Below, piece after piece: positions 9,050-19,091 of a stretch of DNA of 64,000 nt. Source of the stretch: Sanderia malayensis. Lineage: Eukaryota > Cnidaria > Scyphozoa > Semaeostomeae > Pelagiidae. Where the stretch lies: assembly GCA_013076295.1 (NCBI GenBank), contig RQOL01000780.1, forward strand, positions 62,001 to 126,000. The letters are read 5' to 3'. The translations under genes were made by a program, and so were the position numbers. Below the pieces are notes generated by a model, which saw nothing but the letters and a program-made list of their open reading frames with translations, had not been told where the DNA came from and ran no database searches. Within the stretch, counting starts at the first letter, position 1. Every line of letters starts with the position of its first letter.

Positions 9050-10155
9050 TCACTTCAAGTTAAGATATAATCCCCGTTCCGCAGTTTTCTCTTTCATTTG
9101 TGTGATCACGTATTCCAGTTCATCTTTAGACGTTGCTATTTGGGTGTTATGGTCCACATATCTAAGATTGTTGATCCTTCTCCCTCCGATTCTGATGCCC
9201 ATATTCATTTCATCTAAGTTCGCTTTCTTCATGATGGATTCACTGTACAAGTTAAATCGGAACGGTGAGAGAATGCAGCCTTGCCTCACTCCTTTTTCCA
9301 ATTCCAAAGGTTTCTTATCTCGTGTTCCGTTCTTACTTGTGCCTCCTGTTTGTCATACAAATTTTTAATGAGTTGAACTATATCCTCTGGTATTCCCATG
9401 TTGCGCATTACATTCCACATGATACTGTGATTAATGCAATCAAACGCTTTACTGTAGTCAATGAAGCACATGTAAACTGGCTGCTGGTATTCCTTTGCAA
9501 GCTCGATAATCCATCTCAAATTCGCTATTTGATCTCTTGTGCCTCGTCCCGTCCTGAATCCAGCTTGTTCTATTGACATTTCTCTTTCCATGTGTGTTTG
9601 CAGTCGATGTTGTATGATCTTAAGGAACACTTTGCTTGCATGAGATATGAGTGTGATTGTTCTGTTGTTTGCACATATCCGGTTGTCTCCGCTCTTCGGT
9701 ATCGGTATATATATTGATCGTTTCCATTGCTTCGGGCATGTGCCGGTTTTCCATATCAGTTGACATATCTTGGTTAGCACGAAAATTCCTTCTTAATTTA
9801 ATTTCTTGAAGAGTTCGATTGGTGTTTCATCAATCCCTGGGTACTTACCGTTTGTTAGCTCTTTCACCGCCTTTTCAACTTCATCCTTGGTTATTGAAGG
9901 TTCTTGGTCGTAGTTCTTTTTCTCAAATGTAACCGTGATGTTTTCATATCTTTTATACAACTCCTCTGTATATTCTTTCCACCTCTCCTTGACACTGATC
10001 TCCTCATTCAAAACAAGCTTCCTTGTTACATATGAAAGCAACACCGTTTCTTCTCAGCGGGTTGTTCCCGCTGTAGTATACTCTATAGTCATCTGATAGA
10101 AAATAACCCTTTGCTTTCCATTTCATTTCGCTCACAGCTAGGATGGCAATGGCAA
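9050..10155 (-). pseudogene. RTE/BovB-like retrotransposon fragment 2 with RT palm
   Basis: Three minus-strand frames form one RTE-type RT. 10044-9793 is the fingers (SPGIDE-like, here YPGIDETP). 9780-9286 contains IWKTGT.PKQWKRS, LISHASKVFLK, AGFR.GRGTRDQI and the motif A region CFIDYSKAFDCINHS. 9307-9050 contains KGVRQGCILSPF and then the motif C region NLRYVDHNT, in which the canonical YADD is YVDH. Frameshifts separate the blocks near 9785 and 9300. The altered motif C and the shifts mean it is inactive. The C-terminus is cut at the boundary with the duplicated segment at 9049. Confidence 0.85.
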
Positions 10156-10159
10156 CGGC

Positions 10160-10239
10160 AACCCTACAATACATACCCTAAAATACATACCCTGCAATAC
10201 ATACCCTACAATACATACCCTACAATACATACCCTACAA
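10160..10239. repeat. CCCTACAATACATA microsatellite (sister array)
   Basis: The same unit and order of variants as 6722-6950, but shorter. It adjoins the RTE fragment on one side and Helitron A2 on the other (A at 10239, TC at 10240). Confidence 0.9.
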
Positions 10240-11510
10240 TCAAATATTACTATTCTGCGATGTCACGTGATGACGCATTTTCCTTCCCAAAAACAATAGA
10301 TTCGACCCGAAACAATAGGTCGAACGCCCAAAAACAATGGGCCGAAACGGCGAACCGTGTAATCACAAAGGCTTTTTTGTACGTGGGTATATGGCAATGA
10401 AATTCACACTGAATGTTTAGTTTATTTATTTAACCAGGGTAATGGATTTTGTTTTTCGATTTTCTCCTGAAATTTTGAATTATTCCACTAATTATTCTGC
10501 TAATTGTGCTATCACGAAAAAACTACGGTTTACGCTGGCGAAACTTCCAAATTGGCGTAGCGAACTCCATTTTCGAACAGAGTGTTCCCTCTTCACGTGA
10601 CCCGTTTCGCCTTTTCCTGCAATTTCATTGGCTCCTTTCGCGTGACCCACGTGGGTTGTCGATCAATTTTCGTTTCTCGCCCTCGGTTGCGGGCGACGCA
10701 TGCGAATTTTCGGTCGTTTTTCGTTATTCGCCCTCGGTTGCAGCAGGTACTTTTGGAGAAAGAAGACGCGTGTTTTTGTTTTGCACACAAAGGGTGCCTT
10801 TCAAAGTGTTTTACGAGCTCAATTTTCTTTGTAAAGAGCTGCTAATTGTTTCAAAGACCCTAGAGAGTTGCAGGAAACAATTGGGAACACAGGTGATAGC
10901 TTTGTTTAGTATTTTGAGTTGAAATAGTTGTAGTTTTTGTAGTAGGGGTTGCTTCGGCATGCTTGCAACGCTTAGGCCCAATGAAAACAAAGTCAAAGTT
11001 ATGAATTTTTCAGGCCCTATTTGCACGATTTTCCCCATTTAAACTTTCCACAAGTGTTTGTATGTTTGTATGGTAGGTATAATAGGTATAGTAGGTTTTT
11101 ATAGTAGGTATAGTATGTATAGTATGTTTTTATAGTATGTATAGTAGGTATAGTATGTATAGTATGTTTTTATAGTAGGTATAGTATGTTTTTATAGTAG
11201 GTATAGTAGGTATAGTATTTTTTTATAGTAGGTATAGTATGTATAGTATCTTTTATAGTAGGTATAGTATGTTTTTATAGTATGTATAGTAGGTATAGTA
11301 TGTATAGTATGTTTTTATAGTAGGTATAGTAGGTATAGTATGTAAGTATAGTAGGTATAGTATGTTGGTATAGTATGTAGGTATAGTATGTAGGTATGGT
11401 ATGTAGTATAGTATGATTTTATAGTAGGTATAGTATGTTGGTATAGTATGTATGTATGTATGTATGTATGTATGTATGTATGGGCATGAGCGGGAGCAAA
11501 TGCAGCGCGC
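10240..11510 (+). mobile_element. Non-coding Helitron-like element (copy A2), 3' end lost
   Basis: Begins TCAAATATTACTATTCTGCG at 10240 after an A, matching other copies. The block to about 11060 parallels A1, with local replacement near 10630-10750 by two CGCCCTCGGTTGC-containing repeats. It then enters the GTAGGTATAGTATG microsatellite and a fragment of a minisatellite unit (GGGCATGAGCGGGAGC at 11480) and ends without a CTAG. No ORF is credible. Confidence 0.7.
11060..11480. repeat. Microsatellite (gtaggtatagtatgttttta)n then (tatg)n
   Basis: A dense tandem array; the same transition from GTAGGTATAGTATG units into TATG units is seen at 104-356. Tyrosine-rich frames across it are artefacts. 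Confidence 0.9.
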
Positions 11511-11904
11511 ATCCACCACACATTCTAACAATATTGACGCATTCTGTGACATTTCCAGGAGGCCTCGATTTCAGTTATCTATATTTTATTATACGAGGCC
11601 ATCTTCAATCTGTTGCCATGGTGTTCATATTCAAAATTATCTTCACAACGCAACGCGCCAAAAATATTTTCCGTTCGTGTTCATCACTGTCAAAAGTAGA
11701 GCCACAAGTCAAGAGGTAAATTGTTTTTAACTCATTACTAATAATTTATACTTTTACATATTAATAAAGACATTTACAAATAATACCCAAATTTTTTATT
11801 ACATGCACAACTATTTCCATGTATTTAATCACTGATGATATTCCTTTTCCAGTCTTCGTTTAATTTCTCAATTGTTTTCGGTGAACCTTCCTAATATTGA
11901 AGAA
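11511..11904 (+). other. Possible promoter and first exon of the small gene
   Basis: A GGCCTCGATTTCAG...ACGAGGCC block (11560-11605), shared in diverged form with 3060-3120 and 3745-3785, is followed by sequence ending AAGTCAAGAG|GTAAATTG near 11713, a plausible splice donor. It lies upstream of the exon-like tandem array and the small gene. Inference only. Confidence 0.3.
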
Positions 11905-12960
11905 AAAAAAATTTCGGTATGTACTTTCAGTTCAATGTTACTTGGATAATGGATAATGAGTTTCTCCATTACTATTGTCTTCACTAAGCATATGTATAAC
12001 TTACTACTTACCATATAAATCACAGTCATCTTATTATTTTTCCAGTATTTGCAGTTTGGCAGTTGCCCTGCCCGATTTTTATTTCGTTTAGCACATTTTC
12101 GGTATGTACTTTCACTTCAATGTTACTTGGATAATGAGTTTCTCCATTACTATTGTCTTCACTAAGCATATGTATAACTTACTACTTACCATATAAATCA
12201 CAGTCATCTTATTATTTTTCCAGTATTTGCAGTTTAGCAGTTGCCCTGCTCGATTTTTATTTCGTTTAGCACATTTTCGGTATGTACTTTCACTTCAATG
12301 TTACTTGGATAATGAGTTTCTCCATTACTATTGTCTTCACTAAGCATATGTATAACTTACTACTTACCATATAAATCACAATCATCTTATTATTTTTCCA
12401 GTATTTGCAGTTTGGCAGTTGCCCTGCTTGATTTTTATTTCGTTTAGCACATTTTCGGTATGTACTTTCAGTTCAATGTTACTTGGATAATGAGATTCTC
12501 CATTACTATTGTCTTCACTAAGCATATGTATAACTTACTACTTACCATTTCAATCACAATTATCTTATTCTTTTTCCAGTATTTACAGTTTGGTAGTTGG
12601 CCTTTTATCCTTTCATTTTTTACATTGTTCAGATTTCAGTATGTACTTTTCTTTCAATGTTACTCAGATAATGAAAGTCTCCATTACTTTTATGTTCACC
12701 AACCATATGTACAACTTACTACTTAGCATTTAAATCACAATTCTCTTCTTCTTTTTCAGTATTTGCAGTTTAGCTGTTGACATCTCATTTTTTTTCAGAT
12801 TTTTGGGTATGTACTTTTCTTTCAATATTATTTAGATAATGAAATTTTCCATTACTATTATGTTTACCAACCATATGTATAACTTACTACTTGCTAATTA
12901 AATCACTATTATGTTATTGCTTTTTCACTATTTGCAGTTTAGCAGTTGTCCTTTGATTTT
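11905..12960 (+). repeat. Six tandem ~178-bp units with splice-like borders
   Basis: GTATGTACTTT starts at 11917, 12102, 12280, 12458, 12639 and 12807, giving spacings of 185, 178, 178, 181 and 168 bp. Each unit runs from GTATGT (donor-like) through ~120 bp of AT-rich sequence to TTTTTCCAG (acceptor-like). A ~56-base block beginning TATTTGCAGTTTGGCAGTTG then leads to the next GTATGT. The array therefore looks like a repeated small exon plus intron. Units 5 and 6 are more diverged. It lies directly upstream of the small spliced gene. Confidence 0.8.
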
Positions 12961-13057
12961 GTATCAGTACAACTTCATGCAAACATGTTCTGTTTTTCAC
13001 ACACCAATTATCCTTATTAAAGAAAAACAACTATAATTTGTTTGCTTTAAGGTTATT

Positions 13058-13662
13058 ATGGCTTCAAGGTTTGCAAGTGCAACCAAAAAGCCTGAGCCAC
13101 AAAAAAAAATGATCATCTGGCTTGGTGATGAAGCGAAAGTAATTATAGCAAATATATATTCATTCATAATTAATCAGTTTTTTTGCACAATTCACAATAA
13201 TTAATTCATATTTCATGGTTATTGTTTTCGTGGAAAATTATTTCATTGTTTGCTTTTGTATCCTAGGAAATAACGTACAAAGACATTTTCAGTCTGAAGA
13301 GGGAATGTGCTGCCCAATTCAAAGAATTGGGCAGCACAAAAAAATTCTCCCTCCATGACAAGGAAGGGAGAAGACTCCCCGCCAAAGAAATAGTGTAAGT
13401 ATACCTTCTGTATTTGAAGCTCAGTTGTTCAATTGACATCTTCCAAATATTGCATTATATCCTTTCACCAAAAAAACAACCTATAACATAATTGTGTATT
13501 CACAGATCACAGAAGGAGGCCTTTGTCAGGATTGGCAAAGGCCAAAGAAAGGCCAAAAATGAGAAAAAGGGTGGGAAGGCCACCAAAGAATTCTCACGAA
13601 CATTGATGGTGGCCATGCCCACCCAAAGGGCCGCAAAAATTATGCAGGACATGTGTAAATGA
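13058..13662 (+). CDS. Small lysine-rich spliced gene, copy 2 (complete, 121 aa)
   Basis: The ATG at 13058 follows a TTTAAG acceptor-like site. Exon 1 is 13058-13138, intron 1 ends TCCTAG at 13266, exon 2 is 13267-13394, intron 2 has donor GTAAGT and ends CACAG at 13505, and exon 3 is 13506-13662 (TGA). Joined length is 366 bp. The product is basic and hydrophilic: an N-terminal Lys/Pro stretch, KRECAAQFKELGSTKKFSLH in exon 2, a Gly/Lys-rich segment and the end AAKIMQDMCK. I recognise no domain and no signal peptide or membrane segment. Exon lengths and frame are conserved in the inverted copy at 5652-6062. It could be a host gene or a transposon accessory protein. Confidence 0.55.
13307..13337. 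other. Perfect 14-bp hairpin inside exon 2
   Basis: GTGCTGCCCAATTC, loop AAA, GAATTGGGCAGCAC. In copy 1 (about 5991-6021) the stem is kept except for one position. It encodes part of the ECAAQFKELGST segment, so its persistence may simply reflect codon conservation. Confidence 0.75.
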
Positions 13663-13695
13663 ATAGTTTCCTAACTAATTTACACATGTCCTGCT
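13643..13695. terminator. Inverted repeat spanning the stop codon of the small gene
   Basis: GCAGGACATGTGTAAAT and its exact complement form a 17-bp stem around a loop of about 17 nt. One arm is the last coding codons. The same palindrome is at 5631-5685 with a longer stem. A role in 3'-end formation is speculation; it could equally mark a symmetric element junction. Confidence 0.4.
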
Positions 13696-13984
13696 TTTGA
13701 CCATGCATGAAAAAATAAAAACTTTTAAACCATCATAAAATTACAACTGCTGACATTAACACAAAATATTGACTAACATTATCTACTTTTCATATCCAAA
13801 ATTTGAAAAACATTTCACATTTTTTTGTTCATGCATGGTCAAAGTTTTATTACTATACTATTTGTTCTCATTATATGTTCCAAATGTTCTTATTTTATAT
13901 GTTCCAAATGTTCCAAATTATATGTTCCAGTATTTTTAAAATTTAAATCATATTTCTAATAATTCAGAAAGCTTTATCAGTTAT

Positions 13985-14090
13985 GAATGTTGACATGATT
14001 TCGTTGCAAAACCTTCACTTAATAACTTACCCAATGCATGGTATTCACTTTCATGAATGCGATGTTGCAGTTGCACCAGGTAACGGTGGT
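13985..14090 (-). CDS. Conserved unknown reading frame, partial (copy 2)
   Basis: The minus-strand frame (core HRIHESEYHALGKLLSEGF) ends at a stop near 13988. It parallels the plus-strand frame at 5258-5356 in the inverted copy, with mostly synonymous or conservative differences. No start or family is recognised. It faces the small lysine-rich gene tail to tail. Confidence 0.3.
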
Positions 14091-15542
14091 CATTTATTCA
14101 CAGTATGATTCTTTTTTAAGCGATTTTTGCAATCTAAACTCAGAAAATGAGACTGGAGTTAACACATTTTTAACAGTGAGTCAAAATACTTTATACATAC
14201 TCTTCACATGGAAATGATTTACGAAGATGCAGTTGGACTCTCACCATGCCTTTCCTCAATCTGCTATACTCACTGGCTATACTTGGCTGGCATGCTATCG
14301 CCGCCATGATGTAATTCAATTTCACGTGCATTTTCTCTCTCCTACCTTTATAACAAATCTGACGGACGAAGGGGAATTCCCTTTTCACTAGCAAGTTTCC
14401 CGCCTTTTCTAACACATGACGTGTATAAACCAATCATGGGACCTGTATGGTACAATAGAAATCCCGCCTCTAATTATTTGCACAATTAGATTTTGCCTAA
14501 TTTAATTTAGTTGTCCAAATTATAAATAGGATATCATTATATGGAATTATTTATCGCTGAGTAAGTATTATGAATGTTGTTTTTTTCTAACAAGCTATCA
14601 TTATAAGCTAACAAGCTTCTTTATCGCTATTTCGCTTAATAATGTCAATAATTTTTGCTCTTCTTTCCATGCTTTTCATGGCAAGAACAGGTTGTTATTC
14701 AGGCATCATATTTTATTAAATATTTCAAGTTTATATCTATCCTAATTTCTCTTTCGTTCTCACCATAGTTTCAAAAGACACAAGGCTCGGTAAGAAATGA
14801 ATTAATTCATTGCAGTTTTTCCTTCTCACTATTTTGTTCAGCTCTTTAATTAGTTGTTTACTTTATAAAAACAGGCCCACTTTGATCGATTTTGAAATAA
14901 CGGACACCTCTCTTTTACAAACCTCTTTCCATTACTGGTATCTGATTTTCATCAGATACCAGAACCAGAACATGATATTTTCGTTCTTAAATGATTTGTA
15001 AATATAACCTATGTGCAGCGAGTTACACTTTACCATGGATAAAAACATCATTTTTGTTTTATGCATCTGGAATATATGAAAAAACATTTATGGCGCCGTT
15101 TTTAACAAATTTACAACCAAATTTGTTGAATTCTTAACAACTGCACTGGATTCAACAAGTTAATTTTCATTGCGTACAGGTTTTAGGAGTCTCTTTTTAT
15201 GATTCGTTTATTCATGTCAACAATAATTTTAATTTCAATTTACTCTCTTCCATTTTAGTGACTGTTTACATAACAGAAACGAGCACAGTTTAACGTAAGG
15301 GTTTTCATAAAAATTACATCATATTACATAGCATTACTTTTATGATAATGATTTATTTACAACATTATACTTAACACTACCATACCTTTAAAATACATAA
15401 TATTTACTTCTTTGTGTTGCAGCTTTACACAGGGCTATAATTATTTCCATTGTTGTTGCTATTGAGGCCAAGCAATAACATTTACAATAATATTGCCTAA
15501 TTTAATTTGTCCCTGCTTCTTTTCCATATCACAACTTGCACC
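14091..15542. other. AT-rich stretch before the Helitron Rep fragment
   Basis: A minus-strand ORF of 80 codons at 14191-14433 has an Arg/Lys-rich sequence but no recognisable domain. A perfect hairpin lies at 14935-14962. Otherwise AT-rich and without supportable genes. It may include 5' sequence of the autonomous Helitron. Confidence 0.35.
14935..14962. other. Perfect 12-bp hairpin
   Basis: CTGGTATCTGAT, loop TTTC, ATCAGATACCAG. No CTRR terminus follows, so it is not an obvious Helitron 3' hairpin. Confidence 0.7.
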
Positions 15543-16767
15543 ATGCCGCGTAAGTCCAGGAAAAGTATAACGGGCGACAGACGTAGAAATCAAGTGTGGG
15601 AGAATGTGTAGCATAGGAGACAGATCAATCAACAGCTCCAACCTCAACAGACAGGAAATGCCGATAATGTACTTGCAGCAGTCAACGATCTTCAACAATT
15701 GCAGCTCGAAAACCGTCAGCTAGAAGCCCCTGAATATCAGCCATTTCCAGCACAGTATCCCATTCCACAGATACAGCCAATGGAGATGGACATGGAACCA
15801 GAGCTTCCCATTCAGAACCAAGAGCTTCCAGCAGCAGAACAGCCTGCAGACATCGAGATGCACGAAGCAGTTCCAGTACCCGATGAAAGTCAGATACCAG
15901 GACCCGTTGAAGATCAGCAAATGCAAGTTGACAACCCTGTCCCCGAGAACAATGAAGCTGAAAACCTCATCCCCTTCTCCCCATTACCACACCACTTGAA
16001 TAAAATGACCGGAACATGCATTCATTGTGGTGCAAAGTACTTCAAAGAAGAACTTAACTCCCGAAAACAATACAACAAGTGTTGTATGGGAGGTTTAATC
16101 ACTCTGGATCAAATTGAACCACCTCCAAACAGTGTCATGCATTTGTACACTGGTGATACTGCCGAATCAAAGTATTTCTTAAAGCACTTCCGCCAATACA
16201 ACTCACTAATGGCCATGGCATCATGGAAGGCTAATATTGTACGTCATGCTAGAGCTGGACCACCAGTTATCACAATTCACGGAAAGGCATATCACATGAC
16301 AGGTAATTGATACAATATGATTCCACTCATTATCAATATAACTTATTATTCATTTATGCTGGCTGCAGTTGAATTTCTATTTACATAACTTATGCTTTGC
16401 ATCATTAACAGGTGTAACAGAGACAAACAGATCCAGAAAATACGCAGAACTTTACATCATGGATACGCAACAAGCATTGCAGGAACGGCAAAACACTGCA
16501 GGAGAACAGCGTCTTGATTTGGACATTGTTGCACTTCTCCAGAATGAGTTAATGGCAGTCAATCGATTTGCACAACATTTTCGAAGCATGGGTGAAATAT
16601 TGGAGGAACAGCGGCAGCAAGCTATTGCAAACAATCAGCCTGTTCCGACATTCAAAATGATCATAACAGGTCGCCCACAACAAGATCGCAGATACGATAA
16701 TCCTACTGCCAGAGAAATTCTTCAATCTTCAATCGGCAATCTTCTTTTTTATTACTACCAAACTTAA
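15543..16767 (+). pseudogene. Helitron Rep/helicase protein, N-terminal fragment
   Basis: From ATG 15543 (basic MPRKSRKSITGDRRR start) the frame runs through one in-frame TAG at about 15609. A Gln/Pro/Glu-rich linker follows, then the Helitron_like_N region: CIHCGAKYFKEE...CC.GG, then HFRQYNS...ASW, then PPVITIHGKAYHMTG. An intron (GTAATT at 16304 to AACAG at about 16411) leads to a second exon with YAELYIMDTQQALQ, ..NRFAQHFRSM.., and RRYDNPTARE, which matches the conserved block before the HUH motif region of animal Helitrons. A stop at 16767 and a lack of HUH Tyr or helicase motifs show truncation. It would have encoded the rolling-circle nuclease-helicase that mobilises the non-coding copies here. 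Confidence 0.85.
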
Positions 16768-18360
16768 TGGTGAAAACGCATTAATATGTGTCACGCGAGT
16801 ATGAATTCCTATTGAACAATGCTGTCGACATGGCTGAAGACTGCACATGATGAAGAAATCAATACTATTTACAGACGGGACAAATTATCTCTCATTCATG
16901 TTCACCATTCGATTTATAAAACATGAACATTAAATGGACATCATAAGTATGTGTACATATTTATTCATGCATGTTAAAGCTCATGTTTACCTTTATGAAA
17001 TTGTATGCCAAAAGTTTTTTATAGTTGTGTGTAGCACATAGTTTAAGCTATGATGAATGATACTTACATTTTACCGTTTATGTACTAATACATTATATGC
17101 AAAAGCAATGCAGGATTAATCTACTCTCTCTTCAAAATTAATGAGCTTCGTCACTGTGCGTTCTTAATGAGATGCATTTCTGCTCTTCTTCTTCGCCAAT
17201 AATAGTTCTTTATCCGCCATCGAAACGAGGTCGTTGAAAAACTTGGGCCTCTTTTCCATCAATTGTCAACGCTAACTTTTGAAATATGAATTTGAAACAG
17301 CTTGGCTTAGCATCAGAAAAAGATCATCCAACAGGACAGCTTATAATTGGGAAACTGTTTCCAAATTTAAAGGGGACATTTTCAATGTATGTTACAGGTA
17401 ATACAGATCTTATTTTTAACTCATTCCCAATTCAATTTCATCAAATTGTTAAACCATCTTAATTTTGGTTAGGCCATGAAAACTTTACTGATTGCAACGA
17501 AATCGAAAATTTTGATTACTTATTTAATACCTTTATGGTTTACTTGCTTCCAAAATAGATGTTTCATGCCCTGATTACATGTGCCTGCCAGTCTTAGCTT
17601 GGATTTAAAATAATTTTTGAAGTATTTACCAATTTATTGAATCCTTTTGTTCATTGGCTCCATGTATGTGTCACAAGAAAAATATATTGACATCCTCATC
17701 AAACTATTGTTATTTTCAATACTGATGATGGATAAAGCATTCGTAGACCAGTGGAAAAATGATTTTCACTCAGTTTGCATTTCCAACATCTTTTTCATCT
17801 AATCCACAAGGGCTATTGATGAATATGGCTGCACAACTATCATGTTGTCCTATTATTCTATAACTATAATATTGTCATTTCATTGATTAGTAATTCTTCC
17901 TTTTTCCTATATGATTCTTAGTGAAACAAATACTGAAGTGATTAACCGAAGCTGTCAATGTCACTGATACTTGCTATTCACACCATGCAAATGTCAAATG
18001 ATTGAAACAAACATTAACCACACTATGCATGAAAAGTCAATGGAATCCTTGAAAAACTCATGAAAGGAAAATTCTGTTTATGTAAGTTTCTATCACATTG
18101 TAATTTAATTAGCTTTTGTGTCATGTTATTGCCTCATACACTGATCTGGGACACAATAACAATGTATTACTTTTATCCTTGGGAGACAACTATCCTTCCT
18201 CAAATGGTAGAATAAATTTGAAGTTCATTGCTCTGCTAACCTACCGAAAGTTACAATTTACATTCATTCAAATTGTTACTATCCCTTCACCAAAGGTTTT
18301 GTGCTTTCAAAGGTCAATTGCCATCTTATGATCCAATGTTGCATGTCAATGCGAAAATAG
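16768..18360. other. AT-rich region, one possible exon
   Basis: A plus frame from ATG 17286 to about 17397 (MNLKQLGLASEKDHPTGQ...) ends at ACAG|GTAATACAG, a donor-like site, and may be a stray exon. The rest shows no sustained frame or recognised repeat. Confidence 0.3.
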
Positions 18361-19091
18361 ACAGACAGATAGACAGGCGAGCCCAGTGAGCTAACCCATT
18401 GTACGTGGGGTTGAAAGAGGCATGAGCGAAGCGAATGCAGCGCACGAAGTGCGCCCTATCAGTCAATGTTTCTTGATAATAGATAGACAGGCGAGCGTAG
18501 CGAGCTAACCCATTGTACGTGGGGTTGAAAGAGGCATGAGCGAAGTGAATGCAGCGCACGAAGTGCACCCTATCAGTCAATGTTTCTTGATAATAGATAG
18601 ACAGGCGAGCGCAGCGAGCTAACCCATTGTACGTGGGGTTGAAAGAGGCATGAGCGAAGCGAATGCAGCGCACGAAGTGCGCCCTATCACTCAATGTTTC
18701 TTGACAATAGAGAGACGGGCGAGCGTAGCGAGCTAACCCATTGTACGTGGGGTTGAAAGAGGCATGAGCGAAGCGAATGCAGCGCACGAAGTGCGCCCTA
18801 TCAGTCAATGTTTCTTGATAATAGATAGACAGGCGAGCATAGCGAGCTAACCCATTGTACGTGGGGTTGAAAGAGGCATGAGCGAAGCGAATGCAGCGCA
18901 CGAAGTGCGCCCTATCAGTCAATGTTTCTTGATAATAGATAGACAGGCGAGCGCAGCGAGCTAACCCATTGTACGTGGGGTTGAAAGAGGCATGAGCGAA
19001 GCGAATGCAGCGCACGAAGTGCGCCAACCAGATTAAGCTTTTTTTACTTGATGGACTGGGGCGAACGAGCGAAGCGAGTGATGACCCCTAG
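18361..19091 (+). mobile_element. Helitron-like 3' end with 114-bp minisatellite (copy A3)
   Basis: Six units are followed by the terminal block AACCAGATTAAGCTTTTTTTACTTG...GGGGCGAACGAG...GATGACCCCTAG, ending at 19091 and followed by T. The terminal block is shared with 24870-24939. GGGG and CCCC around the GCGAACGAGCGAAGCG loop could pair just before CTAG. The 5' part is missing before 18361. The next base starts TCTAATATTACTAC, the 5' end of copy A4, so this end abuts another Helitron exactly. Confidence 0.65.
18376..19020. repeat. 114-bp minisatellite, 6 units, open in one frame
   Basis: GGCGAG starts at 18376, 18490, 18604, 18718, 18832 and 18946, exactly 114 bp apart. Because 114 is a multiple of three, the minus strand is open for 233 codons with a 38-residue repeat (AHFVRCIRFAHASFNPTYNG...). 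Units contain GCGCACGAAGTGCGC palindromes. The ORF is most simply a by-product of period and recent homogenisation. Confidence 0.9.

Noticed and set aside
10506..10922. 138-aa ORF in Helitron A2
   Set aside because: Not conserved in frame or length in the equivalent parts of A1, A4 and A5.
18376..18960. CRISPR array
   Set aside because: Units are 114 bp and fully repeated with no unique spacers, in a eukaryotic transposon context.
18326..19027. 233-aa repetitive ORF as a real protein
   Set aside because: The openness follows from a 114-bp period; copies with 115-bp units lose it and no start context or conserved flank supports translation.
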